From positions 248,001 to 312,000 of the forward strand of contig CAWBJQ010000003.1 of NCBI GenBank assembly GCA_963789075.1: a stretch of 64,000 bases of DNA, written 5' to 3'. The notes under the pieces are model-generated. The model was not told where the DNA came from. It saw only the letters and a list, made by a program, of their open reading frames with translations, and did not search any database. The position numbers and the translations under genes are program-made. Shown here piece by piece: positions 18,512 through 27,312 of this stretch; positions within the stretch are counted from its first letter, which is position 1, and each line of letters starts with the position of its first letter. The DNA comes from DATATJ01 sp963789075. GTDB taxonomy: Bacteria > Acidobacteriota > Vicinamibacteria > Vicinamibacterales > CAVVIG01.

Positions 18512-20143
18512 TCAGCGGCAGACCCCGGTAAACGCATTCGCGTCTGGGTACGGTCGCGTAAAGCCGTCGGTGAGCGTTTTCAAAAAGGCGACAAGCTGGT
18601 CTTCTTCTGTACTGCTCAAGCCCAGGTTGCCGACAGTCATGTCTTCGTTCGCGGAGACCTCAGGGGGAGGCCAGCACGTCAACTTCTCTGTTCCCGGGGC
18701 GCAAGTAGCGGCCTGAAAGCCCGGCGCATCGCGCGTGTTATAGAAGTGGACCACTTCCTTGAGGCTCTTCAGATAGCCGTTGTGCATGTAGGCTCTCACG
18801 AAGGTGGGACACGGCCGCATGTCCACATTGCGGGCCGTGGATACCTGCATCTTGCCGTCGAACTGCGGCGCCAGCGCCGTCCAGTCCGAATTCGGATTGA
18901 CCCCGCCAGCCTGGCTTCGCAGGAACAGCCCGACGCCCAAATCGGTGAACGCCGCGCCCGCGGGATTGGCGGTGAAACCAAACGGATCTGGGACGTTCTC
19001 GAAGTAGATCGGATCCATGGGATTTCTAGGGAGACCGAGATTGGACGAAGTGAAGTCGGTGAACAGAGGCGCCACGCTCGCGGGGGTGCCGGACTGGCCG
19101 CCGTTCTCCGACCCGTCCAGGTGACAGGTATTGCACAGCGCCTTGCCGCGGAACAGCTCCCGGCCCGCCAACTCGTCCGCCGTCAACTGTGCGTTGTTTT
19201 TGAGGAAGGCATCGAACTTCGACGAGAACGCACTGACATCCTCCGAGCGCTCGTATGCGCTGATCGACAGCGCGAATTCATCGAACGTCGCGGTTGCCCG
19301 CCCGCGATCATCCTTTTTGAGATCAATCGGTGTTGGATTCCCGCCGAGCACGGCCGCTCCACCGGGCGTGCTGCAGATCTCCTCGGTGTTATGCGGCCAC
19401 TTGATGTCAAATGCCTGGTTGCCCCATATCTCCTCGAAGAGACTCCTGTACGGGCTCTCCGAAACGCGGAAGACGATGCATGCGGCGTCTGGGAAACCAT
19501 GTTCCTGCGTATCGAGCACCGGATGCTGCGCCTGCTCTGCATCGGCATTTTGCAGCTTGTACCCGGTGGCGCGCAGATCCCAGAAGTTGCCGCCATAAAA
19601 ATCTTGCTGCGTTTGGTTGTAATCGAGGGCGGGGTAGAACGGTGAATACGTGTAGCTCTGCGGCTTCCGTTTGCCGAATCGGAAATGCACGGATCCGGGA
19701 TATGCTCCCGTCGCCAGATTCACTGACGAGATCGGTCCGCTGAAGCCTGCGTACGGCATGTGGCAGGAGCTACAGGCTACATTCTGGTTGACCGAGATGG
19801 TCTTATCGAACAACTCGAGCTTACCGAGGATCTGCACGAGCCTCATACCGCTGCCCTGCAGCGTTGGAGGATTACCGGTCACGGTCGGAGGAGGTAGGGC
19901 CGCCCATTGTGCGAGCGCTTCCTGGAAGATCGCATCAACTTCGCGAACGACTCTGGCAAGCTCTGAATCAAGATCGGGTGGGAGCAGACCCGGTGGGTAT
20001 GGGTTATAGACTGGTGGTGGTGTTATTACCTTACGAGCGTCTTGTGCAGTCGCTTTCTGCGCCGACATGGTTTGAGAGAACAGCAAGCCTCCCAGAACCA
20101 TGGCCAGGGCGCCAGACACCGTGATGAATACCCTACGGCCCAT
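18512..20143 (-). CDS. Dihaem cytochrome c peroxidase, MauG family
   Basis: A 543-residue periplasmic protein with a signal peptide (cleavage after TMSAQ, near 29). Two CxxCH haem c sites are present: ACSSCH (C124, C127, H128) and LCNTCH near residue 345. This is the MauG/CcpA pattern of a high-potential and a peroxidatic haem. It reduces hydrogen peroxide or oxidises a protein partner. There is no methylamine dehydrogenase nearby, so the partner is unknown. It is followed by the Fn3 protein on the same strand. Confidence 0.9.
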   Translation of the reverse strand: MGRRVFITVSGALAMVLGGLLFSQTMSAQKATAQDARKVITPPPVYNPYPPGLLPPDLDSELARVVREVDAIFQEALAQWAALPPPTVTGNPPTLQGSGMRLVQILGKLELFDKTISVNQNVACSSCHMPYAGFSGPISSVNLATGAYPGSVHFRFGKRKPQSYTYSPFYPALDYNQTQQDFYGGNFWDLRATGYKLQNADAEQAQHPVLDTQEHGFPDAACIVFRVSESPYRSLFEEIWGNQAFDIKWPHNTEEICSTPGGAAVLGGNPTPIDLKKDDRGRATATFDEFALSISAYERSEDVSAFSSKFDAFLKNNAQLTADELAGRELFRGKALCNTCHLDGSENGGQSGTPASVAPLFTDFTSSNLGLPRNPMDPIYFENVPDPFGFTANPAGAAFTDLGVGLFLRSQAGGVNPNSDWTALAPQFDGKMQVSTARNVDMRPCPTFVRAYMHNGYLKSLKEVVHFYNTRDAPGFQAATCAPGTEKLTCWPPPEVSANEDMTVGNLGLSSTEEDQLVAFLKTLTDGFTRPYPDANAFTGVCR

Positions 20144-20312
20144 GACCAGCCTCCTTCTTCCCGTTCCGTCCTCGGCGAATTGCGTCCGCGAAACAGAACC
20201 CGATAGCAGATCACGTTAAGACCGGAATTCGCCGCTCGCAACAGCAAACGCGCGCGCTGCCGCGAAATGTCCAGCGATGTCCGGCAATGTCGATCTCGTA
20301 CACGCTGCCGGA

Positions 20313-20516
20313 TCAGCGTTCCCGCCGGCGAAGCGATATCTTCGCTGGAGCGATCACCGTGAGCACGTCGTACCTCCGGAACAATACGCGACCGCTGGGC
20401 GTGCGATGACAGGGAACCTTGCCGGCCATCCGCCATCGATCAACCGTCCGCACGTCGACGCGGCACAGCTGAGCGACCTCCCCTTTCGTCAGAAGTTTCT
20501 CGTCTTCAGACGACAT
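20313..20516 (-). CDS. Small MerR/excisionase-type HTH protein
   Basis: A 67-residue protein consisting of one winged HTH (LTKGEVAQLCRVDVRTVDRW, then GKVPCHRTPSGRVLFRR), like BldC and phage excisionases. It probably binds DNA as a regulator. It lies 169 bp upstream of the peroxidase gene on the same strand and could control it. No phage genes adjoin it, so a recombination role is not supported. Confidence 0.8.
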   Translation of the reverse strand: MSSEDEKLLTKGEVAQLCRVDVRTVDRWRMAGKVPCHRTPSGRVLFRRYDVLTVIAPAKISLRRRER

Positions 20517-20980
20517 GACCTCTTCCTTTCGCGCCGTCCGTCATGGTGATGAGCACTGCGGGCTTTCGTGAGACTGACTGACGGCATCACGGAACGCTCA
20601 GGAGCTCAACCCCGGACGCGACAAAAGCAACCGATGCGCCACGCCGATCGCGGCAGGTCGGAGAGGAAACCGTCGGGTGTTTTCCGGCAATCCACACATG
20701 TGTGCACACAGTGTTGCAACGTGATGCACACGGTCGCGCGGTAGAGAGCTTGGGTGGTCGGGTGAGGTGGGTGGTCAGCTATTGAAGGAGAACGACGAAG
20801 AATCGCGAATCACTTCAGCTCGAAGACGACGGAGTGTGGAGGCCGGCGCGACTGCGAACGTGATGGGACCGGGGCAGCGCGATGAAGGGCGATACTGCCG
20901 AGAACGGCGAACAATTCGGCGTTGGGCGCCCGTCATCACGATCGGTGGGAATGAAGATCGGCGACTACTGTGATGATGGC
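20517..20980. other. Intergenic region without a supported gene
   Basis: No open frame here shows recognisable protein character. A perfect 12-bp palindrome, CACACATGTGTG, lies at 20693-20704, about 180 bp upstream of the HTH start. It may be an operator for that protein, but this is only positional. Confidence 0.4.
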
Positions 20981-21796
20981 TCACACGCCTTGATGTTCGA
21001 GCTGCTCGGTCCGGTACCGCGGTGCGGGTGTCGAATGACCGAAGTGTTGGGAAATCGCGCGGCGCGCGGCTTCAAGACGCGTCCATTCGGCCTCATCATG
21101 CAGGCTGGGAAGCGTGACCAGTTCGCCCCGATCGAGGCCAACCAACGCCGCGTCGACGACGTCTTCGGGTGACATGACGATCTCGGGCGGCAGGTTCTGA
21201 TATGGGAGCCCTGCGATCGCCCAGGCTTCAGTCGAGATCGCGCCGGGTAGCACGGCGTGGACCCGGACGCCTTTGTCCGCCAGTTCGTGTTGCAGTGAGT
21301 GACTGAACGCAATGACATACGCTTTCGTCCCACCGTACACTCCGTTGAGCACCTCAGGTGAGATCCCCACGACCGACGCGATGTTGATGATCGTGCCCGT
21401 GCCACGTGCAACAAATGTAGGCGCCGCCGCATAGGTCAGGCGCGTCAAGGCCGTAATGTTCAAGGCGATCATGTCCTCCATCTGTTGGATGTCGGCCTTC
21501 AACAGCGGCGCGACGGCGAGGACACCGGCGCTGTTCACGAGCGTGGTGATGCTCGGGTCGTCACGGAAGACGGCCTCGACCTCGGCAAGATCCGCCTTGT
21601 TGTTCAAGTCGCGGCGCAGCACCGAAACGGAGCGCCTCGTCTCGCTCTTCAGGCGAGCGGATAGGGCATCGAGTCGCGATTTGTCGCGTGCCACCAGAAT
21701 GAGATCGTAGCCACGCTTGGCGAGACGGTCGGCGTACACGGCGCCGATGCCCGCAGAGGCGCCGGTAATCACGGCAGTACCTTTCGAACCAGTCAT
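20981..21796 (-). CDS. Short-chain dehydrogenase/reductase
   Basis: A 271-residue NAD(P)-dependent oxidoreductase. The cofactor motif ITGASAGIGAVYA is at residues 10-22, NSAG near 88, and the catalytic Ser...Tyr-xxx-Lys as YGGTKAYVIAFS near 157. The sequence resembles the classical SDR branch that includes YqjQ-like proteins; the substrate is unknown. The ATG at 21796 has GGAGAAG upstream. A MarR regulator lies 54 bp upstream on the same strand, probably in the same transcript. Confidence 0.9.
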   Translation of the reverse strand: MTGSKGTAVITGASAGIGAVYADRLAKRGYDLILVARDKSRLDALSARLKSETRRSVSVLRRDLNNKADLAEVEAVFRDDPSITTLVNSAGVLAVAPLLKADIQQMEDMIALNITALTRLTYAAAPTFVARGTGTIINIASVVGISPEVLNGVYGGTKAYVIAFSHSLQHELADKGVRVHAVLPGAISTEAWAIAGLPYQNLPPEIVMSPEDVVDAALVGLDRGELVTLPSLHDEAEWTRLEAARRAISQHFGHSTPAPRYRTEQLEHQGV

Positions 21797-21850
21797 GTCT
21801 TCTCCATCTACCGATGCTGATGTGATTGAGACGTCCCTCGCCGGCAACGG

Positions 21851-22339
21851 TTACTGCGGAGACGAATGCGCGTTGCGCGAGAAATTCATGCCGACGACCG
21901 TGCGCAACAGGTCGCGCAACTCCGAAGCCCGCTCCCTTCCCAGCGTGCCTTCGAATTGGGTCTGCGCTCTGGCCCATCCATCGAGGCCGGCCTCGACACG
22001 TGCCAGCCCCGTCTTCGTCAAATGCAGTTCCTTCCGCCGTGCGTCACTTTCGCCTCTCTTGACGACGATCAGCCGCCGACGCTGGAGCGGCAGGATGTTT
22101 CGTCCGACCGTCGTACGGTCCATCACCAGGGCGTGCGCCAGGGTGTTGATCGTGGTCGGCCCAAGTTCCTTGAGTCGCATGAGGATCGAGAACTGCGTGT
22201 TGCGTAAGCCCGCGGCCGCCAGGTGTTGGTCGTACAGCTGTGTCACGTAGCGCGCCGCTTCGCGCAACGACTCACAGTGGCATGGCGTCGACGGCAGTGT
22301 GGCGCGAGAAAGGGTGAACGATTCGTCGTGTCCTGTCAT
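21851..22339 (-). CDS. MarR family transcriptional regulator
   Basis: A 162-residue winged-helix regulator. The DNA-binding helices are in LGPTTINTLAHALVMDRTTV and the wing in LIVVKRGESDARRKELHLTK. Two palindromes lie just upstream of the ATG (22347-22375), as expected for autoregulation. The SDR gene follows on the same strand, so it likely represses a MarR-SDR operon and is released by a small ligand. Confidence 0.88.
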   Translation of the reverse strand: MTGHDESFTLSRATLPSTPCHCESLREAARYVTQLYDQHLAAAGLRNTQFSILMRLKELGPTTINTLAHALVMDRTTVGRNILPLQRRRLIVVKRGESDARRKELHLTKTGLARVEAGLDGWARAQTQFEGTLGRERASELRDLLRTVVGMNFSRNAHSSPQ

Positions 22340-22346
22340 ACGAGTA

Positions 22347-22375
22347 TATGCGCATAATATGGGAGTAGATACTCC
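22347..22375. promoter_or_regulatory. Two adjacent palindromes upstream of the MarR gene
   Basis: TATGCGCATA (22347-22356) is a perfect 10-bp palindrome. GGAGTA-GA-TACTCC (22362-22375) has perfect 6-bp arms. They lie 8-36 bp before the MarR start, where a promoter would be, and are good candidates for a MarR operator. The integrase stump begins immediately beyond. Confidence 0.55.
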
Positions 22376-22377
22376 TA

Positions 22378-22646
22378 TGTCAACCGGCTTCTCCCACGCC
22401 TGGTGTCGCGCCCGGATGACCGCCGGCTGTCCGCGCAGCATCCCGCACGACTTCCGGCGAACGGCCATCTGGAACACGGTCCGCGCCGGCATCCCCGAAC
22501 GCGTGGCGATGAAATTGAGCGTCCACAAGACGCGCAGCGTGTTCCATCGCTATAATGTCGTTAGCGACGGAGACCTGCGGGAGGCTGCGCGTTGGCTTGG
22601 GCACGCTGGTGGGCACACCAGCTCGTCAGTAGCCGCGACCGGCTAG
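22378..22646 (+). pseudogene. C-terminal stump of a tyrosine recombinase (phage-type integrase)
   Basis: About 85 residues match the end of phage integrases: the H-x-x-R box in IPHDFRRTAIWNTVRAG, then PERVAMKLSVHKTRSVFHRY with the likely catalytic Tyr in HRYNVVS. The N-terminal two thirds, including the first catalytic Arg, are missing; homology starts near 22388, right after the MarR operator. The protein cannot be active. It ends 33 bp before a half tRNA-Ser, the usual place for an integrase at an att site. Confidence 0.8.
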
Positions 22647-22679
22647 AAGAATCCGCAAATCTTTAGCGATTTCGTGTAC

Positions 22680-22718
22680 GGTGAGGTGGCCGAGTGGCCG
22701 AAGGCGGCGGTTTGCTAA
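22680..22718 (+). repeat. 5' half of tRNA-Ser(GCT), attachment-site remnant
   Basis: These 39 bases match the first 39 bases of the intact tRNA-Ser at 25401-25439 with one difference (T for C at position 16). The match ends exactly at the 3' edge of the anticodon loop (TTGCTAA). Beyond it the sequence diverges and the anticodon stem cannot form, so this copy is not a functional tRNA. It marks the left end of an integrated segment. Confidence 0.85.
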
Positions 22719-22884
22719 GCGGAAATCCGCCTCTCGGACATCTTCAGGTTTCCTACGCAAATCCAACCGTTTCAACAACTTCCCGATCGACTGACTTGGC
22801 CACAGTTGGCTCTGGATGCCCAGTTTTGGCGGCTTGCAGGGACAATTCCAGGGACAGCCTCGCGATCGTACGCATGTCCGTTTA

Positions 22885-22899
22885 TGTCAAATATTGACA
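22885..22899 (+). promoter_or_regulatory. Operator overlapping a -35 box of the antitoxin-toxin operon
   Basis: TGTCAA-ATA-TTGACA is an inverted repeat with perfect 6-bp arms. Its right arm is a consensus TTGACA -35 hexamer, 44 bp before the antitoxin ATG. ParD-type antitoxins repress their own promoter by binding such a repeat. No strong -10 box is visible. Confidence 0.55.
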
Positions 22900-22943
22900 A
22901 TATCGCGTCATGGCGTCTAGCCTTGAGATGAGGGCTGATTCGC

Positions 22944-23213
22944 ATGAACGTCTCGCTTACGCCAGAGCTCGAACGACTCGTGAACGAAAAGGTCGAGAGT
23001 GGCCTGTACCAGACAGCCAGTGAAGTCGTCCGCGAGGCACTCCGGCTCTTGAAGGAACGCGATCAGGCTCGTGAGCAACTTCGTGCCGACGTGCAGGCAG
23101 GCTTTGATCAGCTTGCTCGGGGCGAGGGCAGTGTTTACGACAAGACCTCAAGCCGGCAACTCGCCGAGCGGATCAAATCACGCGGTCGTGCGGCTCGCGG
23201 CAAAAAGTCGTAG
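22944..23213 (+). CDS. parD: ParD-type antitoxin
   Basis: An 89-residue ribbon-helix-helix protein: MNVSLTPELERLVNEKV forms the DNA-binding ribbon and first helix, and YQTASEVVREALRLLKERD the second. The C-terminus is the flexible toxin-binding tail. It should neutralise the toxin encoded directly after it (stop and next start are adjacent) and repress the operon through the upstream inverted repeat. It may stabilise the surrounding element. Confidence 0.9.
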   Translation: MNVSLTPELERLVNEKVESGLYQTASEVVREALRLLKERDQAREQLRADVQAGFDQLARGEGSVYDKTSSRQLAERIKSRGRAARGKKS

Positions 23214-23513
23214 ATGCCCTATCGGCTGTCTCCTCTCGCCGAGCGGGACCTCGACGAAATCTGGTCCTACGTCGCCGAGGACGCCACTCCGACAACCGCC
23301 GACCGACTCATCGACGACATCATCGACCGATTCGATCTACTGGGCGAACAGCCGGGGATGGGCCGTGCACGTCCGGAGTTCGGCATTGGCGTGCGATCTT
23401 TCGCAGTCGAGAACTACGTCATCTACTATCGTCAAGGAGGCGCCGACGTTCTGATCGCCCGGGTTCTTCATGGACGACGCGATCAGATCGCGGCTTGGTC
23501 GGAGTCAAGCTGA
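23214..23513 (+). CDS. parE: ParE/RelE-superfamily toxin
   Basis: A 99-residue protein with the ParE pattern: YRLSPLAERDLDEIWSYVAE at the start, a central RFDLLGEQPGMGR, and the C-terminal VENYVIYYRQGGADVLIARV...GRRD. ParE toxins inhibit DNA gyrase; RelE relatives cut mRNA. The target cannot be told here. The start directly abuts the antitoxin stop, so translation is coupled. Length is normal and no lesion is seen. Confidence 0.9.
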   Translation: MPYRLSPLAERDLDEIWSYVAEDATPTTADRLIDDIIDRFDLLGEQPGMGRARPEFGIGVRSFAVENYVIYYRQGGADVLIARVLHGRRDQIAAWSESS

Positions 23514-23517
23514 GATC

Positions 23518-24960
23518 TCAAGCGAGTCCCAACCGTCGGCGCAAGTCGGCGAGATCCGGTTGGAAACTGGACGATCTCCGTTCAACGGCCCGCGCGAAGT
23601 CGCTGAGGAGCGCCTCCAATCGCTCGCGACCCTTCGCCGTCTTGGCTGCCTGGCGGGGCGTCCGGTTCCCGAGCGTCGGCACCTTCGGTGTCAATCCACG
23701 CGTCCCAATGCCTCTGCATCAACTCTGCTTCGAGCGCCTGAATCTCGGGGGTGCGTTCCGGCTCGCTCGAGACCGTCAGGGGCTCAGCGGTGTCGCCGCG
23801 GCGCGCGCGCCGGTCCTGAAGTTCCTTGACGATGTCAGCGGTCGTCGTCTCGACGAGCGTCGCCGTCGAATCCGAACCGCTTCGAGATCTCCTTCGCAAT
23901 CCGCTCCGGTCGCCGCGCCGAGTTGACCTCGATCACCAGACGCGATCCGTCAAGGCGCAACGTGCCGAGCGTCGATGTTGTCCCAGTCCTTGTGCTTGCG
24001 GTTGCCCGCCTTGAGCCAGGTCAGCACCGCCGCTTCGATCCTGCCCGCAGCGTCGTGGCGTTCGTCGTCGACATGCGCCTCTCCGCGGAGCGTTGCGAGA
24101 GGCCGCAGGCGGTCAAAGGACTCGGCTGGCGTGACTGCCAAGTCATAGGTCATCGTCGTCATCTCAATCGGATCGCCGTCGGTGTTCTGCAGCGTTGGCA
24201 GTCTCGGGTTCACGGATGGCGTCGACGATCTGGTGATAGAGCTGCCGAATCTCGATGTCGCATGTGGACAGATCCGCGCGCGTCATGAGCCGGCGCGGGG
24301 AAAGCTGGTCGCGGAACTCGATGACGGGCAGGTGCCACGATGGCGGAATGACCCACGGCGAGGCACCGATCATGATGCTGGCGCCGCCGGCCGTGACGAC
24401 GCGCGTGAAGGTGAGGTCGCCGGCGCGCAGCGTGCGGGAGGCGCTCTGCTCGAGCACATGAAAATGGCAGCCGGTCAGGATGTCCTTGAGATCGATCGAT
24501 CGGCCCGGGACGGTCGGATTCGACGGCGAAGAAGCTCGGGTGGCTCCTGCACGCGTACTCGATGAACTCGCGGTGGAGATCGGGGCAGGACTCGACTTCG
24601 TGGTGCAGGAAGTGCAAGGCGACTGGCTCAGTCGGCCAACCTGGGCGGTAGATCGGTCTCGGCGGCATCCGGCACGAAGGAGAAGGCGAAGAACGGATCG
24701 AACGTCGTCCCGAACTCGCGGGAACTGTCGATGTCGTCGGGAACCGCGTCCCAGAGGAAGAATTCCTCCCACGCCTCGTCAAAGAATTCGTCACCGAATT
24801 CGTCGGCGGCGTACGCAAAGAGCGCCGGGACCAGCACGCCTTCCGCGGTGCGGAGTCGCAGCCTGGCTGCATCCTCGGCGTCAAGTGCGCTCAAGCAGCA
24901 GTGTTTGAACTTGCGGCCGCTGCCGCACGGGCACGGATCATTGCGACCAGTTGATGACAT
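23518..24960 (-). CDS. SEC-C motif protein of unknown function, frameshifted
   Basis: The N-terminus carries a SEC-C zinc motif (NDPCPCGSGRKFKHCC). After several frame changes the protein continues through FFAFSFVPDAAETDLP, LHFLHHEVESCPDLHREFIE, the TLRAGDLTFTRVVTAGGASI stretch and RRPERIAKEISKRF to a C-terminus with GNRTPRQAAKTAKGRERLEA, stop at 23518. About 480 residues in all. The order and C-terminal signature match a family of SEC-C proteins often annotated as hypothetical. The zinc motif suggests binding to a protein or nucleic acid. It is convergent with the toxin gene, 4 bp away. Confidence 0.7.
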
Positions 24961-25400
24961 AGGTCGGTGGGATGATGGGTGAATCAGCCCGATGCGATCG
25001 CGATCGTACAGTCAGTGCCGATTTCCTCGGCGTAGTTCGCGGTCCCCGGCCGGTCGCCCCGAACGCCCCCCGCGCCAAGAGGCAGCGGTTCTTCAGACCG
25101 GTGTCTCGCCGGAAAAACCGCTGCGTTCGATCTGACGACGTTTTGGTGCGCGCCGTCGGCATGACGTTCCGGCGCTGGATCGATCTTCGATGTCGTAACT
25201 GTCGCGGTCCCAATATGTTGCAGCCGTGGAGCGTCGCCCGCACCTCGTCGATCGCAAGATGCGGTTGACATCAGCGCGCGGGTTCGTGATGACAGTCCCC
25301 CGGATTTTCGAGCGTGGCAGGGACAATTGCCAGATTTCGGGACAATCCCAGGGACAATCTCTTTTCCACAACTCATTGTTGGCCGTATACTTACAGGGTC
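24961..25400. other. Non-coding remnant with tRNA-Ser promoter
   Basis: No intact gene is visible. The stretch 25315-25365 has repeated GGGACAAT units typical of the 3' end of integrase genes and is read as a remnant. A promoter-like pair lies just before the tRNA: TTTCCA (25363-25368), 17 bp, TATACT (25386-25391), with the tRNA starting 9 bp later. If the insertion model is right, this promoter was supplied by the element. Confidence 0.5.
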
Positions 25401-25494
25401 GGTGAGGTGGCCGAGCGGCCGAAGGCGGCGGTTTGCTAAACCGTTATACGGCCTTAAAGCTGTATCCAGGGTTCGAATCCCTGCCTCACCGCCA
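25401..25494 (+). tRNA. tRNA-Ser(GCT)
   Basis: A complete class II tRNA with CCA encoded. The acceptor stem GGTGAGG pairs with CCTCACC, the anticodon stem-loop is GCGGT-TTGCTAA-ACCGT (anticodon GCT, reading AGC/AGU), a long variable arm follows, and the T-arm is CAGGG-TTCGAAT-CCCTG. Its first 39 nt are duplicated at 22680. Confidence 0.96.
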
Positions 25495-25563
25495 ACCTTC
25501 GCTTTTGCTTGAACGGCTCAAGCGAGCGTCGGCAGGCAAGCCAGGAAAGCTGTTCGCCGACGC

Positions 25564-27060
25564 GTGAAGCGCGAAGGCGGACATTACCGGTTCACATTGA
25601 TCCGCGTTCGCTTCGCTCCCTCTCCAACCGGATACCTCCACGTCGGCGGCGCGCGCACCGCGCTGTTCAACTGGCTGTTCGCCCGGCGCCACGGCGGCGC
25701 GTTCGTGCTGCGCATCGAGGACACCGACGTCGAGCGATCCTCCGACGAAATGGTGGAGGGCATTCTCGACGGCCTGCGGTGGCTCGGTCTCGACTGGGAC
25801 GAGGGGCCCGAAGATCGGCGGTCCGCACGCGCCGTACTTCCAATCACAGCGGCTGGACCGCTATCGCGCGATGGCCGATCGGCTCGCCGCCAGCGGTGCC
25901 GCGTACTACTGCTACTGCACGCCCGACGAGATCAAAACGCGACGCGAAGCAGCGGAGCAGGCCGGCACCACCTGGCGATACGACCGTCGCTGCTGCAGCC
26001 TCACGCCAGAGAGATCGCCGCGCGCGAAGCCGCTCGCATCCCGCGCGCCCTGCGCGTTCGTGTGCCGGACGCCAAGATGCGCTTCGACGATCTCGTTCAC
26101 GGCCCAATCGAGTTCGACGGCGCGAACATCGAAGACTTCGTCATCCTTCGCTCCGACGGTCACCCGACCTATCACCTGTCGGTCGTGGCGGACGATGTGG
26201 AGATGGCGATCACGCACGTCGTCCGCGGCGACGATCACATTTCGAATACGCCCAAGCAGATCCTGTTGTATCAGGCGGTCGGCGCGCCGGTGCCGCAGTT
26301 TGCGCACGTGCCGCTCATCCTCGGATCCGACAAGAAGCGGTTGAGCAAGCGTCACGGCGCGACGTCCGTCATGGAGTACGCGCGTCAGGGCTACCTGCCG
26401 GAAGCGATGGTGAATTTTCTCTCGCTGCTCGGCTGGTCACCAGGAAGCGATCGTGAACTGTTCACACGCGATGAGCTCGCTGATGCCTTTTCGCTCGAGG
26501 GCATCAGCGGCGGCGACGCGGTGTTCAATCCGGAAAAGCTCGACTGGTTCAATCTGCAGCACATCATGCGGCTCGCGCCAGACGAGCTCGCCGTCCGTCT
26601 GCGGCCGATTTTTCTCGCGGATGGTCTGTGGCGCGACGACTATCTCTCGGATCGCCACGCGTGGTTCTTCGCCGTCATCGAGCTGCTGAAGCCGCGGACG
26701 CGCAAGCTCGGCGATTTCATTGCGCAAGGGCGATTTTTTTTCGCCGACACCGTCGAATACGACTCGGCGGCGGTGGAGAAGCACCTGTACGGCCCCGGCA
26801 TGCGCGAGCATCTGCACGCGCTCGACGCGGCGTTCGCCGAGCTCGCCGCATTCGATCCTGCATCGACCGAAACGGCGCTGCGTCTGGTCGCCGATGCCCG
26901 CGGCGTGAAAGCCGCTGGGCTGATTCACGCCGTACGGGTCGCCGTGACCGGAAAAGCGGTAAGCCCGGGACTGTTCGACGTGCTCGCTCTGGTTGGCCGC
27001 GAGCGGGTGCGCGCCCGGCTTGCAGCCGCGGTCCAGCTGATTTCCAATCGGCCCTCCTAA
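25564..27060 (+). CDS. gltX: Glutamate--tRNA ligase, two compensating frameshifts
   Basis: A class I synthetase that charges tRNA-Glu with glutamate. The ATP-binding HIGH-type motif is in FAPSPTGYLHVGGARTALF, and the KMSKS-type motif is KKRLSKRHGA. The anticodon-binding part follows to residue ~490. Between about 25813 and 26003 the reading frame is shifted: an extra base near GAAGATCGGCGG, then a missing G where GAGGAG is expected, which restores the frame. In the shifted part the correct sequence (MADRLAASGAAYYCYC) is clear. An essential gene would not carry such a lesion, so these are probably sequencing errors. The TTG at 25597 gives the canonical start IRVRFAPSPTG; the GTG at 25564 adds 11 residues. 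Confidence 0.92.
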   Translation: MKREGGHYRFTLIRVRFAPSPTGYLHVGGARTALFNWLFARRHGGAFVLRIEDTDVERSSDEMVEGILDGLRWLGLDWDEGPEDRRSARAVLPITAAGPLSRDGRSARRQRCRVLLLLHARRDQNATRSSGAGRHHLAIRPSLLQPHAREIAAREAARIPRALRVRVPDAKMRFDDLVHGPIEFDGANIEDFVILRSDGHPTYHLSVVADDVEMAITHVVRGDDHISNTPKQILLYQAVGAPVPQFAHVPLILGSDKKRLSKRHGATSVMEYARQGYLPEAMVNFLSLLGWSPGSDRELFTRDELADAFSLEGISGGDAVFNPEKLDWFNLQHIMRLAPDELAVRLRPIFLADGLWRDDYLSDRHAWFFAVIELLKPRTRKLGDFIAQGRFFFADTVEYDSAAVEKHLYGPGMREHLHALDAAFAELAAFDPASTETALRLVADARGVKAAGLIHAVRVAVTGKAVSPGLFDVLALVGRERVRARLAAAVQLISNRPS

Positions 27061-27312
27061 CAACTCCGCCGTTTTTCCACCGCCCAAGTCGCTGAGCCTG
27101 CTCCGGTTGAGCGGATGAAGCGAAACATTTTCCCTGTCGAATCGCCACCTGCGGCTGCGGCGGAAAATGTTTTCCTAAGTGCTTGCGTATCTGGTGTTTA
27201 CAAGGATTCAATGGCATCAGCGTTGCAGCCCAAGTGTTTGCGCTTGCACCACGCGAGGATAGGGGTATGGGCGGCACGACCTGGGAAAGATGACTTCCAG
27301 GCAGGAGGTACC

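Larger units (their letters stand above)
22719..25400. mobile_element. Small decayed element inserted at tRNA-Ser(GCT)
   Basis: The segment lies between a 5'-half tRNA-Ser and the intact tRNA-Ser gene. Its cargo is a ParDE-type module and a SEC-C protein. Near its right end (25315-25365) and near 22835-22860 are similar stretches with repeated GGGACAAT/AGGGACA units that resemble the 3' ends of phage integrase genes, but no integrase is left inside. The layout (integrase stump, half tRNA, element, integrase-tail remnant, whole tRNA) fits two tandem insertions, each rebuilding the tRNA on its right side. Confidence 0.65.

Noticed and set aside
20775..20984. A small minus-strand protein between the HTH and SDR genes
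   Set aside because: It has no ribosome binding site and a random-looking Ser/Arg-rich composition.
22680..22760. A second tRNA-Ser gene
   Set aside because: The match stops at the anticodon loop. The next bases cannot pair with the 5' side of the anticodon stem, and no T-arm or acceptor 3' strand follows.
25093..25371. A complete integrase or small gene before tRNA-Ser
   Set aside because: Only tail-like GGGACAAT units remain. No catalytic His-x-x-Arg or Tyr region is present in any frame.
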